A stretch of 64,000 nt of DNA from the NCBI RefSeq assembly GCF_031755915.1, contig NC_083380.1:29546501-29610500 (forward strand), read 5' to 3'. This document shows positions 1-13,120 of this stretch, piece after piece. Both the position numbers and the translations under genes were made by a program. This DNA comes from Ziziphus jujuba. Taxonomy: Eukaryota > Streptophyta > Magnoliopsida > Rosales > Rhamnaceae. The stretch's first letter is position 1; the number at the start of each line of letters is the position of its first letter. Below the pieces are notes generated by a model. That model worked only from the letters and a program-made list of their open reading frames with translations, did not search any database and was not told the origin of the DNA.

Positions 1-442
1 TCTAACGTTTATACTCTAAGAATTGATGGTAACCGAACAAATATAAAACATATGCAAAGTAACTTCACAGTTATGATAATGAAACCGATACCAGTGCATT
101 CTGAAGAAATTGAGTAGCCTTTCCTTAGAATCCTTGGACAATTCCTCCACAACACCACGCTCTGCATCACTGTCATAACATAAACACAATACTACAAAAA
201 TCACATGATAATAACATAAAAACAAGGCTATAAAAACGGCAACCAAAGTTATGACACAGGTCTTAATTTGATCTTGTTTTTACACAAAAGCATAGGAATT
301 ACTTTATTTTTGGCAGTTTAAATGGCAAACTAGGGATCTTAAGATTCATGCATCATCTGTAGTTCTATATGTACAAACTATATGCAGTACATTTTCTGCT
401 CAGCACAGCACAATTTCTGCCTGCGGTTAAGATAAGTTCTCA
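1..442 (-). pseudogene. Partial duplicate of the 3' part of the DnaJ gene (runs off the left edge)
   Basis: This stretch aligns base by base with about 8220-8700, the part of the DnaJ gene that holds intron 8 and exon 9. The exon 9 counterpart (about 84-170, minus) still reads DAERGVVEELSK. It carries one extra base after the TCTAAGG position, so the frame that gives [11 protein letters not shown] in the intact copy is lost. Identity over the exon is roughly 85-90% by eye. The match stops near 442, inside what would be intron 8, and continues to the left edge, so exons 10 and 11 may lie outside the window. No upstream DnaJ exon is seen before the RLK. It is most likely a broken by-product of a tandem duplication. 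Confidence 0.75.
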
Positions 443-945
443 AAATTATTTTATGTATAGTGTAATAAGTGTTCAAGTAATTATGCTAGCTGACGGAAAG
501 TCTTTCAAATATTATATATAGATGAAAAACAAGATTTGTATATTTGAAGACCTTAATGATAATCTAATGCTTTCTTGTCATGTAAGCTACTATTTTTTAT
601 TCTTTTTTAGAGAGAAGATGATGGGAAAGTGGGTTGAATTTCGAGAATAGAACCGGACTAGCTAAAACTAACATTAATAGGTTTATATATATATGACTCA
701 ATTATTGAAGTAAAAATATGTAGCACAGGAATCGAAAAAATTATTTATATACCACACCTGCTTATCAACTGATGTCATGCAACTAAACTAATGTAATCAA
801 ATATTAAATATTAGTCATACACACAAGTAATATTTAATCTATATATATTGCAGAAATATTCACATATAAATAAACTTTACACGTTATAACGTGCATTAAT
901 TATTAAAATATTTATTTGATTATTGATTGTTGTTTCGTTGACATG
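443..945. other. Intergenic, AT-rich
   Basis: No credible exon is seen. The stretch lies between the broken DnaJ duplicate and the target-site duplication of the hAT-type MITE. It contains only short AT runs. Confidence 0.6.
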
Positions 946-953
946 GTAAAACC

Positions 954-2082
954 TAGGGGTGGGCAAAATCCAATCCAACCCGTTCAATCCGCCAAATCCA
1001 ATCCATTTTTAACGGTTTGGATTGGATTTTTACATCAATTGGATTGGATTGGGTTCAAAATATTATAAATTATATGGATTGGATTGGTTATGGATTAAAA
1101 ATATAAATCCAATCCAATCCAAATAAAATATTATATAACTAAAAAATTATATATTTTTTATTCTTTTCATTTTTATATATTAATTTTAGAATATTTTTTT
1201 TCATTTTTATATATTAATTTTTAATTTTTTTTCCATTTTTTATATTGATTTTTAATATATATATATATATATATAATTTTTTTTTCTTTTACATCCCCAT
1301 ATCCCAAATTCCAAATTAAATTGTAAGTTGTAACCCTAAACTAAACATTTACCTTTGTTGACGCCCACCACCAGTCCATCACCATCACCATAATATATAT
1401 ATTTTTTTTACATTCCCATCATATATATATATATATATCTACATATATTGTATCCAATTGTTACTTATATATATATATATATATATAAATGTTTAAATAT
1501 AATTTATTGCTAATTTTATTGTTTTGATCTTTGTAGAGCTTACAGAGTTAACTAAAATTAGTGAACCTGTTAACGTTGATTGACTTATGATTTACCCAAG
1601 TTTTAAGGTTAAAAAAAAAAAAGGAATTATGCATTGATTTTTGAGTGAATGAATTTTGATGAATGTATTATTTTACATTATTTGTTCTAACAATTTTAAT
1701 TTGATTTTATAGGAGTGAGATGATGACATTAATGTTCGCTATTTAATAAGTGCATGATGTGTATTATTTGCTACATTTTCTTCTTTATTTTCCATTGTAG
1801 ACTATGTTATATTATTCTAATTGTATTTTATGTTTGGATAATTATAATTTATTATTTATATTTTATATTTGGAAAATTTTTTATTTGTATTATATATTTA
1901 TAAATTAGTAAGTTTCAAACTGATCAACCAATCCAAACCAAACCGATCATAAATGGTTTGGTTTGGTTTGGATTTAATGCTTCAATGGTTTGGTTTGAAT
2001 TGTAAATTAGAAAAACCAATATGTATGGATTGGGTTGTATTTCGGTCCAAAACCAAACCAATCCAATCCATGCCCACCCCTA
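954..2082. mobile_element. Non-autonomous hAT-type MITE with intact ends
   Basis: The element starts TAGGGGTGGGCA and ends with the exact reverse complement TGCCCACCCCTA. It is flanked by a perfect 8-bp target-site duplication, GTAAAACC, at 946-953 and 2083-2090. An 8-bp duplication and this terminal repeat type are typical of the hAT superfamily. Both subterminal regions are packed with alternating CCAATCC/GGATTGG-type repeats. The middle is AT-rich with (TA)n runs and has no transposase frame. It ends about 250 bp upstream of the RLK start codon, so it forms part of that gene's upstream region. Confidence 0.88.
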
Positions 2083-2337
2083 GTAAAACCGTTGTAACCA
2101 TGAAGAATTTTCTCAAGTTTCAAAGGGTGATTCGAATTATTCCCATTGTGTATATATATATATATATATATAAATCCTTGAGGTGGATATTTAATTAAAT
2201 TAAACCATGCAACAAATGAGAACATGATCAACTGCTTTAAACTCAACTCATAATCACTTTCCTCTTCCATATTTTCAAATACAATGTTCAACCCACAGAA
2301 AGTAACTCACTGTGGAACTTGCTTTATTCAACTGATC

Positions 2338-5300
2338 ATGATGAAAACCATGTCCATGTCCATCTTACTTTGTTCCATTATGGTTACCATAATCATGTCT
2401 GAAACAACCAACATAACCACAGACCAGTCAGCTCTTCTTGTCCTAAAATCCCATATAACCCATGATCCACAAAACATTTTGTCCGAAAATTGGTCAACTT
2501 CTTCATCCATTTGCAGCTGGGTTGGTGTAACTTGTGGTGCTAAACACAAAAGGGTTACCATGTTGAATCTTTCTTATATGGGTCTTACTGGAACTGTTCC
2601 TCCACAACTTGGAAACCTTACTTTTCTTGTAGAATTAAGATTAGAAAACAATAGTTTTCATGGATCCTTGCCCGTGGAATTGACTCGGCTACGGCGGTTG
2701 AAGATGATCAATTTTGGATTTAATAACCTGATGAAAGGAGAGATTCCTTCTTGGTTTGGATTGTTTCCAAAACTTGAATCCTTGAATTTGTATGGTAATC
2801 AGTTTACAGGTTTATTACCTACTTCCATCTTCAATTTGTCTTCGTTACAAATAATGAGTTTCAAAAATAACCAGCTTACAGGTATGAATTTTGCCGGCCA
2901 TTAATTTTTCATATTCATCATGTCTTGGTAATTAGTCGTATAAACTATAATTTTGAAACTTTTTAATATATAATGTATAATTTTAATATAATAGGTTTGT
3001 ACATTTATTTTATAGCGTATGGATGTCTCCCATTACATCTAGTGAAACATATATTTTATCAAATGTGCATGGCTTAACAGGAGACTCTAACTATCACTGC
3101 GCAAGCCTACCATTGCATATATATATATATATATATATTTATATATGTGTGTATATTATATATCACAGGCATACCAAGAGAGATTGGGAACCTAACAACA
3201 TTGAAGGAGTTGTATCTTGACTATAACAACTTGAAAGGTATACATAGCTCAACTGTTATAATACATCACTACTTTCTAGATTCTTTTAACTTCTACATTT
3301 TTTTTTTCTCCAAAATCAATTTGTAGTAAGATGAACCGGTCAAACTTTAACATTTTAAAATAAATAAATAAATAAAGTTGCGCTTATCATATTTTTAAAT
3401 TTTATGAGTTTGAGTTGTGCTCAATTACTCATAAAATCTAGGGTGTAGCTTTCAGAAATCATAATTTATCCATTCCTACTTGATCTCTAGATAGTTTTAT
3501 CAACTTTCTGCTTGTTTTCATAAATACAAGCAGATTCTTTGTTCTTTTTTATTCATATTATTTGAAGGAGTTGAATTGAAAATAAATTAAAAAAAAATAA
3601 AATGTAAGTATTTTTTTTTTTTTTTTTTGAGTCAAGCATATATAGTTACATTTTTTGATGTGCCATTCACATATAATAATACGTTTTACTTAGATAGCAT
3701 GATGTGCCATATGTAAGCAATGTTATTAGTCATCAGATCAAATAAAACAATAAAAGAAGGATTAACTCATTTTTGTTATTAAAAAAAGAAAAAAAAAAGG
3801 AAAAGTAAGCATAATATATATCTAAGCACATCAGTTTTATGGTATATGATTGGAATATATATAACATGTCTTTGAGATGCCAAATTATTTTTGTTTGACT
3901 TAGTATATTATATAGATGAAAAAAATTTATTTTTGCAGAAATTCCAAAGGAGATTGGTCACGTGAACAGCCTTGAGGTGTTGTCCATACGATACAATGCC
4001 TTAACAGGGCCTTTTCCTTTGTTTGTCCTCGATATTTCTTCTTTGAAAAATTTGAGTTTCACATATAATAATCTATCCGGTAGCCTGCCAAACAGTATCT
4101 GTGAAAGTGTTCCTAATCTCAAACTGTTGGCTTTAGCTCACAATCAGCTTGGTGGCACCATTCCATCCCAATGGTCTCAATGCAAAAATCTTCAATTTTT
4201 GTTATTATCATATAATCGCTTTGTTGGAAGCATACCCAGAAATATTGGAAACTTGACAATTCTGAAGGAGCTTTATCTTGGGCCCAACAACTTAACAGGT
4301 ATGTGCACCAACTTTATAACGATTTTAATTAATTAAGTATTAAATATATATATATATATATATAATTTTATTCTATTAGGCGATGTAGTCGAGGATAAAC
4401 TGGGCTACAGTATCCAGCAACTATCTTGCAGGATATTTCCATGCCTTGCAAGACGTATTGAAATGTACGTCGGCCAACATAAGCTGGTCGTCTAGGAAAA
4501 TGCTACTACTATATATAGTTCAGTCCATTCTATATATCAAAGTCTTTGACAGAGTATGCTAATTGTTAAACGGGCTTATTTATGGTATTGGATGAAAGAA
4601 TTTAAGGGATAATTATTATCAAATACTTTGGTACATGAAACACTTTATGTGTATGCGTGCAAGCCAGTGTGTACATTATAATAGAACTTTTCAGAATTAA
4701 TATGTCCATAGGTCAATTTCTTTTATTAATATATCTAAAGTCAATTTGATTGCTGGCATCGGAATTAAACATAGATAATTGATACTGTGGCAGGTATAGT
4801 ACCCAGTGAGATTGGTGATCTTCAAAATCTTGAGGTATTAGTCCTCCAAGTGAACCATTTCAGTGGACCCATGCCACCTAAATTCTTCAATATTTCTTCA
4901 ATGAGGATCATTGGACTAGCAGTTAATCACTTGTCAGGCCAATTTCCATCACATACAAGTTTCCTATTTCCCAACCTTAAGCAGCTTGTCATAGGAATGA
5001 ACGATTTCACTGGTCCAATCCTCAATTTTATATCGAATGCTTCTCAACTCACCCAAATTGATATTCCATACAATTCATTCTATGGCACTGTTACAAGTAA
5101 ACTTTGTTCTTTACGAAATATCCAATGGCTTAACTTAGCCTTCAACAATTTTACCATTGACTCTTCAGACAACTTCTTCACTTCTTTATCAGATTGTAAA
5201 TATCTTAGATTGTTAGAGTTGGAAAGCAACCCATTGAATGCAATGCTTCCAGATTTTGGTGGGAATCTTTCTTCTTCCCTCCAATATTTTGGAGTCATTA

Positions 5301-7232
5301 ATTGCTCAATGAAGGGCAATATTCCTAAACAAATTGGGAGTTTAAGCAGCTTAATTACCTTAAAGTTGGATGACAATGACTTGACTGGATCCATTCCACC
5401 TACAATTGGAGGACTCCAAAAGGTTCAAGGTATATATTTGAATGGAAACGAGGTACAAGGATTTATACCTTCAGAAATTTGCCACTTAGAGAGCCTGGTT
5501 GAGTTGTTTTTGGCCAATAATAAGCTCATTGGGTCTATACCAGAATGCTTGGGAAATCTCAGTTCTCTAAGAACTCTCTCATTGAACTCCAATGGATTGA
5601 ATTCCACAATTCCAAACGCATTATGGAGTCTTGTATATATCTTGACAGTGAACCTCTCATCCAATTCTCTTGTTGGATCTCTCCCTTTGAATGTTGAGAA
5701 CTTGAAAGTTCTGATAGCAATAGATTTATCAAAAAATGAGCTTTCAGGCAACATACCAAGTACCATTGGGAGTCTTCAGAATTTGGTAAATCTTTCCTTG
5801 GCACAAAATAGATTCACAGGTCAAATTCCCACTTCATTTGGCAAACTTATAAGCATAGAACTTATGGATTTGTCAAGAAACAAATTATCTGGAGAAATTC
5901 CAAAGTCTTTGAAGGCATTACTGAGCCTAAAATATTTCAATGTGTCTACAACCAGCTGGAAGGAGAAATCCCTACTGGAGGACCTTTTGTGAATTTCTCA
6001 GCTCAATCATTTTTGTCAAACAATGGACTTTGTGGTGCACCTCGGCTGCAAGTATTGCCATGCACAAGGAAAGAAACTCATAAATCAAGAAATGCAACAG
6101 AAACTATAGGTGTGCTGAGGATTACTTTGCCAGTGGTTTCATCAATATTACTTATATTGGCACTTGCATGTTTGTTCGTGAGATGCAAAAAAGATAAGGC
6201 TTTGAAAATTTCGAGTGAGGCCACCTTGAAACTTCCATCAACATGGACAGAGATTTCACATAAAGAGCTGCTGGAGGCAACGAATGGCTTCAACGAAGCA
6301 AACTTACTCGGTACAGGGAGTTTTGGCTCTGTATATGAAGGAAAACTCAATGATGGATTGCATGTTGCAATAAAAGTTTTCAATCTGAATTTCGAAAAGG
6401 CATGTAAGAGTTTTGATGCTGAATGTGAAGCATTATTCAATCTCCACCATCGGAATCTTATCAAAATTTTGAAGGCTCACAATGGAAATGAATTCAAAGC
6501 CTTGGTGCTACAATTCATGCCTATGGGAAGCCTTGAGAAGTGGTTGCATAATTGTAACTACAATCTAAATATGTTACAAAGATTGAACATAATGATTGAT
6601 GTTGCATCTGCATTGGAATACCTTCATCATGATTATTCAGAGCCTGTTGTTCATTGTGATATAAAGCCTAGCAACATACTTTTAGATGGAGATATGGTTG
6701 CTCATGTTGCTGATTTCGGAATTACAAAAATGTTAGGCAAAAACGCTTTGATGACACAAACCAAAACCCTAGCCACTATTGGGTATATGGCACCAGGTAA
6801 TATAGTTTTCGAGCTATAGTTTCATTTTGCTTGTTTATACAACCCTTCTTTAACATTGTTGGATATTTCTCTGCAGAATATGGACTAGATGGGATTGTTT
6901 CCACAAAAGGAGATGTGTACAGTTATGGTATTTTGCTTATGGAAACTTTCACAGGAAAAAAGCCTACAGATAAAATGTTTGTTGAAGATTTGAGCTTGAG
7001 GAAATGGGTTAGGGAATCATTCTCTTTGGAATTCACAGAAGTTGCAGATAAGGAATTGTTGGGTGAAGAAAAAGCACATAGACCTGTCATAAAAGTTTGT
7101 TTATCATCCATCTTGGACTTGGCCCTGAATTGTTCTCTAGAGACACCAGAGACGAGGAAAACTATAAAGGACGTTTCAATTTCACTTCATAAAATCAGAA
7201 GGAGGTTCTTGAAGGAAATTCAGTATACATAA
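2338..7232 (+). CDS. LRR receptor-like kinase, subfamily XII type, with one frameshift
   Basis: Exons: 2338-2881, 3169-3237, 3939-4298, 4794-6796, 6877-7232; every junction is phase 1. Without the frameshift this would be about 1110 aa, normal for this family. A signal peptide (M1 to about S21) is followed by an LRR N-cap (about 28-66, CSWVGVTC), some 20 leucine-rich repeats, a C-cap (NNGLCG), a membrane helix (ITLPVVSSILLILALACLFV) and a kinase domain. The kinase has a glycine loop GTGSFGSVYEG, VAIK lysine, HCDIKPSN, DFG and APE spanning the last intron. HCD in place of HRD makes it a non-RD kinase, as in FLS2, EFR and Xa21, which sense microbial patterns at the plasma membrane. One base is missing after 5947, where the frame runs into a stop at 5990. 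As read, the product is an LRR-only protein without membrane helix or kinase. The ligand cannot be inferred. An alternative start is the ATG at 2284. AATAAA lies at 7321. Confidence 0.93.
3117..3168. repeat. (TA)n microsatellite abutting the RLK exon 2 acceptor
   Basis: A TA run with TATATGTGTG variants fills the last 50 or so bases of RLK intron 1, up to TATCACAG. It replaces the usual pyrimidine tract before the acceptor. Confidence 0.8.
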
Positions 7233-7488
7233 TAAGCTCAAACCCCCGTAGTTGCATTGTATAACCACACTCATATTTCACTTTGAAGGAATTGCAATGT
7301 TTTCAGAGTACCAGAAGCATAATAAATTGAAATGTTTGACCTTTTGTTTTCTCGGAGCAAATTGTTTCTATTTGCTAAAGTTACATACAAGACCTATCAT
7401 TATCGTACCTCTCCATTGGTCATTTGGTTAATTTATCTAATCATACGACCAAAAAAAATTGTTACAAAATCTATGAGCAAAACCGAAT
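7233..7488. other. Tail-to-tail 3' regions of the RLK and DnaJ genes
   Basis: Only 256 bp separate the two convergent stop codons. AATAAA at 7321-7326 is a plausible RLK poly(A) signal. The 3' UTRs of the two genes may overlap. Confidence 0.6.
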
Positions 7489-10400
7489 TTATTGTTCCTT
7501 TATTGTTCGAAGAGAAGAACCATTTCTTCGTCGTAATACTTTGGGGTAATTAGTCTTTCCTATCAAGGTACAAATACATGTTATAATGAAAACTGTAAAT
7601 ATGGAGACCATAAGTGACGGATCCTGCTTTCTTAATCTCCACAATGTTGTTGATGTGTCAAAACTAACTACTGCAAAACCTTCACGAGATTGCTTCTGTC
7701 TGCAAAATGAAAAATTGTTGCAGTAAAAACTCATTCAGGTTCATTTAGGAGAAAAATATTCTTATAATCAATTTAATCCTCTTGATTTTCGCATTAGATT
7801 TAATGGGTTGTCAATTTTGTTCATAACAAAGCGAAGGACTTGCAATAAAAACATACCCCAGGAAGCCTTTAATTGAGTTCCATAAAGATGCAACACCTTT
7901 GGTCCCCCAGCTTGACTGAAAATTGCCTTGGTCTTTATTTTTGTGATTGTTGAAGCTCCCTTCAAGATCCCCCAAAAAGATAATAACATAAATCTCTCAA
8001 AACCATAAGCATAACCTTAATAAATTATAATTTTAAAAATGAAAAATACTGATTACAACCGAAGCATTTCAAACTAATAATAATATGAGACAAAAGCCTT
8101 GTTGTTTTTGTGTTTGAATCCTACCAACTTCATTTCTGTTACATTATTTTGTTGCAATTTTAAGGACCAATTTCCCGTTATTTGATGCTACAAGCTAGGA
8201 GGAGGAGTTTTTTTGTAGTATCTGCTGTGTTTAAGCCCCTAGGATTGGTAATAACCAAAAAATAAACATTTGAAAGTAACTTCACAGTTACAATTATGAA
8301 AATGATACCAGTGCTGTCTGAAGAAACTGAATAGCCTTTCCTAGAAGCCTTGGACAATTCCTCCACAAGTGCACGCTCTGCATCACTAAAACATTAAACA
8401 AAATACAAGTGAAAAACGAAACAAAAATGTCATGATATTTATATTTAAATATTAAAAGAAGAAAAAAATTAAAAATAAAGACTACAAAAACAGAAACTAA
8501 AGTGATGCCGAAGGTTTTTGATCCTGTTTTCACACAAAAGAATATAAATTCCTTCTTTTTTTTTTTTTTTGGTTAGTTTGATTGCAAACTAGTGATATAG
8601 ATTCACGCATCAACTGTAGTTCTTTACAGACTAAATAAAGCACATTTTTCTGCTTAGCACAGCTCAATTTCAGCCTGCAGGTAAGATAAATTCTCAAAAA
8701 GATGTTTGCTTCTCAATCACCACCCCCTGCAGCATCCCAACTCGAGCCCTTTCAGAGCTCTGTGTTAGCCAAGCTAGAAAACATCATAAACAATTGCCAT
8801 TATGCAATACATTTTTTCTCACTTAACCATTCTTAGATTTAAATTATGATATTAATACCAAGGGAAACAAAAAGAAGTGTAATCTGGACCTGATTTTCTT
8901 TGGGATTTGAACATTCACAATAAAGTGATGATCTCCTCGAATTGATGCTTTGTTGATGTCTGGAACTCCCATTCGTGACAACTTTAGTGTTTCTCCAGGC
9001 TGAATGCCAGAAGGAATTTGAAGATCTCTCAATCCTTCAACTGTTTCTACCTGAAGTTACTTTAAGCCTTAATTTCATCAAGCAACTTATATACAACTTC
9101 AAATTATAAGGACTGTAGACATCTAAGAAATATTAAAAAGGCTCATAAAACCGTTCAAAGATTAAGAGATAAAAGCAAGGCAGAATACACAAGAAAAATC
9201 AATACATAGCAAGCTGAAGCAGAAGTATTCGAAAATCTAAGTTTGCAAAGAAATAGATAGAGAAAATAAACATGAACAGTATAAATTAATAGTGTAGTCT
9301 CATGATGATCACAGTAATTAGTAACTATCACAATCCAAATCTCTGCTTTTAATTCTTGGAGCCCGAGTATCAGTAACTGTAACTAAAAAGTATACCTGCA
9401 GTTTTTCCTATTCTTAATAGTAGTACCATCATTAACTAATACTGCATGATTCTTCGCACAGAGCAGCAGGTATCTAATTTGATTTAGTGATGAAGCAGCT
9501 TCAATTTTCTCAATTCCAGGTAAAATCACCATTATATCAAAACTAAACAATGCAACTTTCCAATCATGATATTAAATCAAAATAAGATTAAATAAGTAGC
9601 TATGAAATGGCACAAAGTACAAAATTTGATGAAAATTTAAAGTTTCAACTGTCTGAGTTACCACATTGGTCTAACTCTATACTCAATTTTTCCCATTGTT
9701 TGCTTTCACAGACCAGCTCCCCGGTACTAAAACCATACTTAATCAACATATCATAATTGACTGATTATGGCCCAAGAAATAAAATCTTCAACAAAATCCC
9801 CTAATAATTTATAATAAAATAATATTGAAACAAGATATCCAATGCAAATCAGGGGTAGGATAACAATAACTCAAGGTCCAAATTGACTACTGCACATGAT
9901 TGGCCAAGGTTTCATACCCCATATTTTACATCTGTTCTTATGATTAATCCCAAATATTGGTGGCAGAGTGGAGGGTTACCCAAAAAATAAAGTCCGCACT
10001 CTATGTGCCTGCTTATGTCTTACCTACCCAAAACAGTAAGCAAGCAATGGTTCTTACCGGTCAACAAAATGTCTTTGCAGAGTCCCACAAAACTTCTACA
10101 AAGAACAGTAGTGGTAATGAGTTGTATTAATGGCCCACAAAGTGTAGGAACAAAGTGTATCAATGAGGCAAAAATGAATGTATTGTTTACGTATTAGTGG
10201 TAGTAGTTGCAATTGTTGTCTGTTATAAGTTTCCTCATAAACTTGTATTTTACAACACTTAGCACTCAATATTTTGCTCCACAACCCATATATTATAAAA
10301 ACATATTGCAAAAGGTAACCAGCAGGAAGTACCAATGAGACCACGAAGATTATACAAGCATCGAATCAAGTATAAGATTTAATTAACAGTTCTTAAGTGA

Positions 10401-13079
10401 GGGCACAATCCAAATGTCCACAAAAGGGATGATACATAAGGTTATGATAACAATCATCATGTTGTTCAGTGAAGAAAAGAATGAAAGGTTAAAGACAGAA
10501 TCAAGAATGTTCACCACATGTCAAATCAATTATGGGAGAAAAAAAAAAAAAAATTACCTTTCTAACAGTCCCTAATATGGCCTCAGTATAATCCACATTT
10601 ATTGTTGAATACAGATTGAGACCATCCCTCCTGATTCCATGCTTTTCTTCTATATGGAGCACTATATAAAGATTACCAGCTATACCCCTGCCAATATATA
10701 CATGTAGAGAGGGTATAAAATTGCAATCTCTTCTAAAATTATTCATGTTTCATTTGGATTTAGTATCTAGTCTTATAGAAAACACAACGCAAACAAATAG
10801 AAACAGAAACATAGATGTAGCCCCAAAAGCTTACGCTTCAAAAGCATAAAACTAAACTCTGGACAGAGGAAGTACTAAATAACTGAAGCCACGTCTTGTC
10901 CATGAAATAATCAAATCATGATCACTACAGCACTGAGTAACAAAAGATAAAGATTATACTGGCATACATATTAATTGTTGAAAGAAAATTCATCTATAGT
11001 ACACACCTTTTATTATCAAAATTCCCCTCCCCCTGTAGTTGCATTGTAGATCCATTACTAACACCAGCTGGTATAAACACATTCATGTTTCGCTTTGACT
11101 GTACCAGACCATCGCCTCCACATCTTCGACAATAATCAGTGATTATCTTGCCATCTCCACCACACTTTGTGCAGGTAGACACCTAATAATCATCAAATAT
11201 ATTGAGTAAATGTCAAATACAGATGTCAAATTCTAAAGAGGTGTAGGAGTACAGGAGACTAAGTTCTTTAACCAAACGAAGTACCTATAACTTACGGTAC
11301 TGACTTTTTTTTTTTTTTTTTTTTTTCCGGGAGGAAAGGAGGGGAAGATAATACTTTTCGTTTTCACCAATATTAGGCTAGGTAAAAGGTAGAAAAATTT
11401 TATGAAACTCTAGAACACATGATGCAAGTACTTAGATATTTGACTGAACTGTGAACTGCCTTTTAGATACTCTTGAATCTTCAAATGCCATAGCTGAGAA
11501 AGAGAGAGGAGAAACTGGCATGTCAACTAATATTTGTTTATATATTCAACTGGCATAAATAGGACAAGACCTAAACCAGTTTTCAAAATGGAAATGTAAA
11601 CAAACACCATAGAACTATCCTACATATAACTGTAAGTGCAATTTGGCTGGATTACCAATTTTATGACCCGTGAAAGAGCATAGGGAATGGATCTGCATGA
11701 AGAAACTACATCAAGCATGTGCAAGCCCACTAGGTTCCCAAATATTGGGGGGGAAAAAAAGTGTGGAGCTCAAGATTAAGTGCTTCATTTAAATCAACAA
11801 TCATGGAGAATATAGAATTAACTCTTCACAAACTCAGGCTTTAGAACATGTTAAAAATGGTTGTGGATTAATTTTAGTGCTTAATCTACAATTCAAGAAT
11901 GTTAAGTGTTATGTCATGTGTGTTAATTTGATATACATTGTTAGCTCCATTGCTTATTAGCTTAAGCTTTTTAGTAGGATTTAGTGCATAAAATTCAGAA
12001 ATACAAGAGAGGTCTGTGTATAGGAGAAATTGGAGTAATTCACATAGGTCCGTGTATAGAAGAAATGGGAGTAATTCACATATAACTTTTTAATATTTAG
12101 AAGATGTCAAATTACCTGTGACATCATTCCAAATGGTGTTTTCTGAGTTTTCATTACTCCTCCTCTTCCTCCGCAGCTGCTACATGATTTTAGACAGCTA
12201 CTAGATTTAGCCCCCGTTCCATCACAATTATCACACATCTCAGAACAAGAAATTTCAATTTCTCGCTGCCCTCCAAATATAGACTCTTCAAAGCTCAAAT
12301 ACAGGTCATACCTGCAAAACTGAGATTATATGAGATTTTTATACAGTAAAAAAAAGAAAACCTCAAAAACGTAAAATTTATGGCTCAAACTGATAATTTA
12401 CTTTTCATTTCACAAATTCGTATTGATATTAAGGAGACAAAAGGGATTCTTCTAATTGGATCAATCACAAGAAATTAATAGCGACTTTCTAGCTAGATGG
12501 TTACCGAATATCAAGACTTCGGTTTTTCTTGTTGCTGAAATTAAAATTGATGCCTCCGGAATCACTTCTTCCTCCAAAAAAACCATCTGACCCTCCAAAG
12601 AACGTATCAAAAACTTCAAAAGGATCCACCTATAGAAGTTCAATCAGGCATCAGCTAATATTGAAATTAACAGTTCCTCCAGAAAATAAAATTAATTAAT
12701 AAATAAACAATTAACAGAGACCGAATGTATCCCTTGTATTAATTGTCTCATGACCAGGAAGATATCTGACTATTTAGGATATACTAAGAAATGTTACAGT
12801 TATGAGCTTACCCCCATTGAACCACTGCCTGACCCACCATGTTCTCCTTGCAAACCTGCCTCACCAAAGCGATCATATAAAGATCTTTTCTCATCATCAG
12901 ATAGGACCTACAGAGCTGCTCCATTATCACATGAATAGAAAAGGAAAAACAAAAATATGATGCAGATAATCCACTCAATTCTATCAACCAGGAGCCTGAG
13001 CTCAGAAAACCTATCACCTAAAGAAAAAGGAAATAAATTACAAAAAAAAGAAAAAAAGAAAAAAAGAAAAAAGAAAATC

Positions 13080-13120
<41 letters not shown>

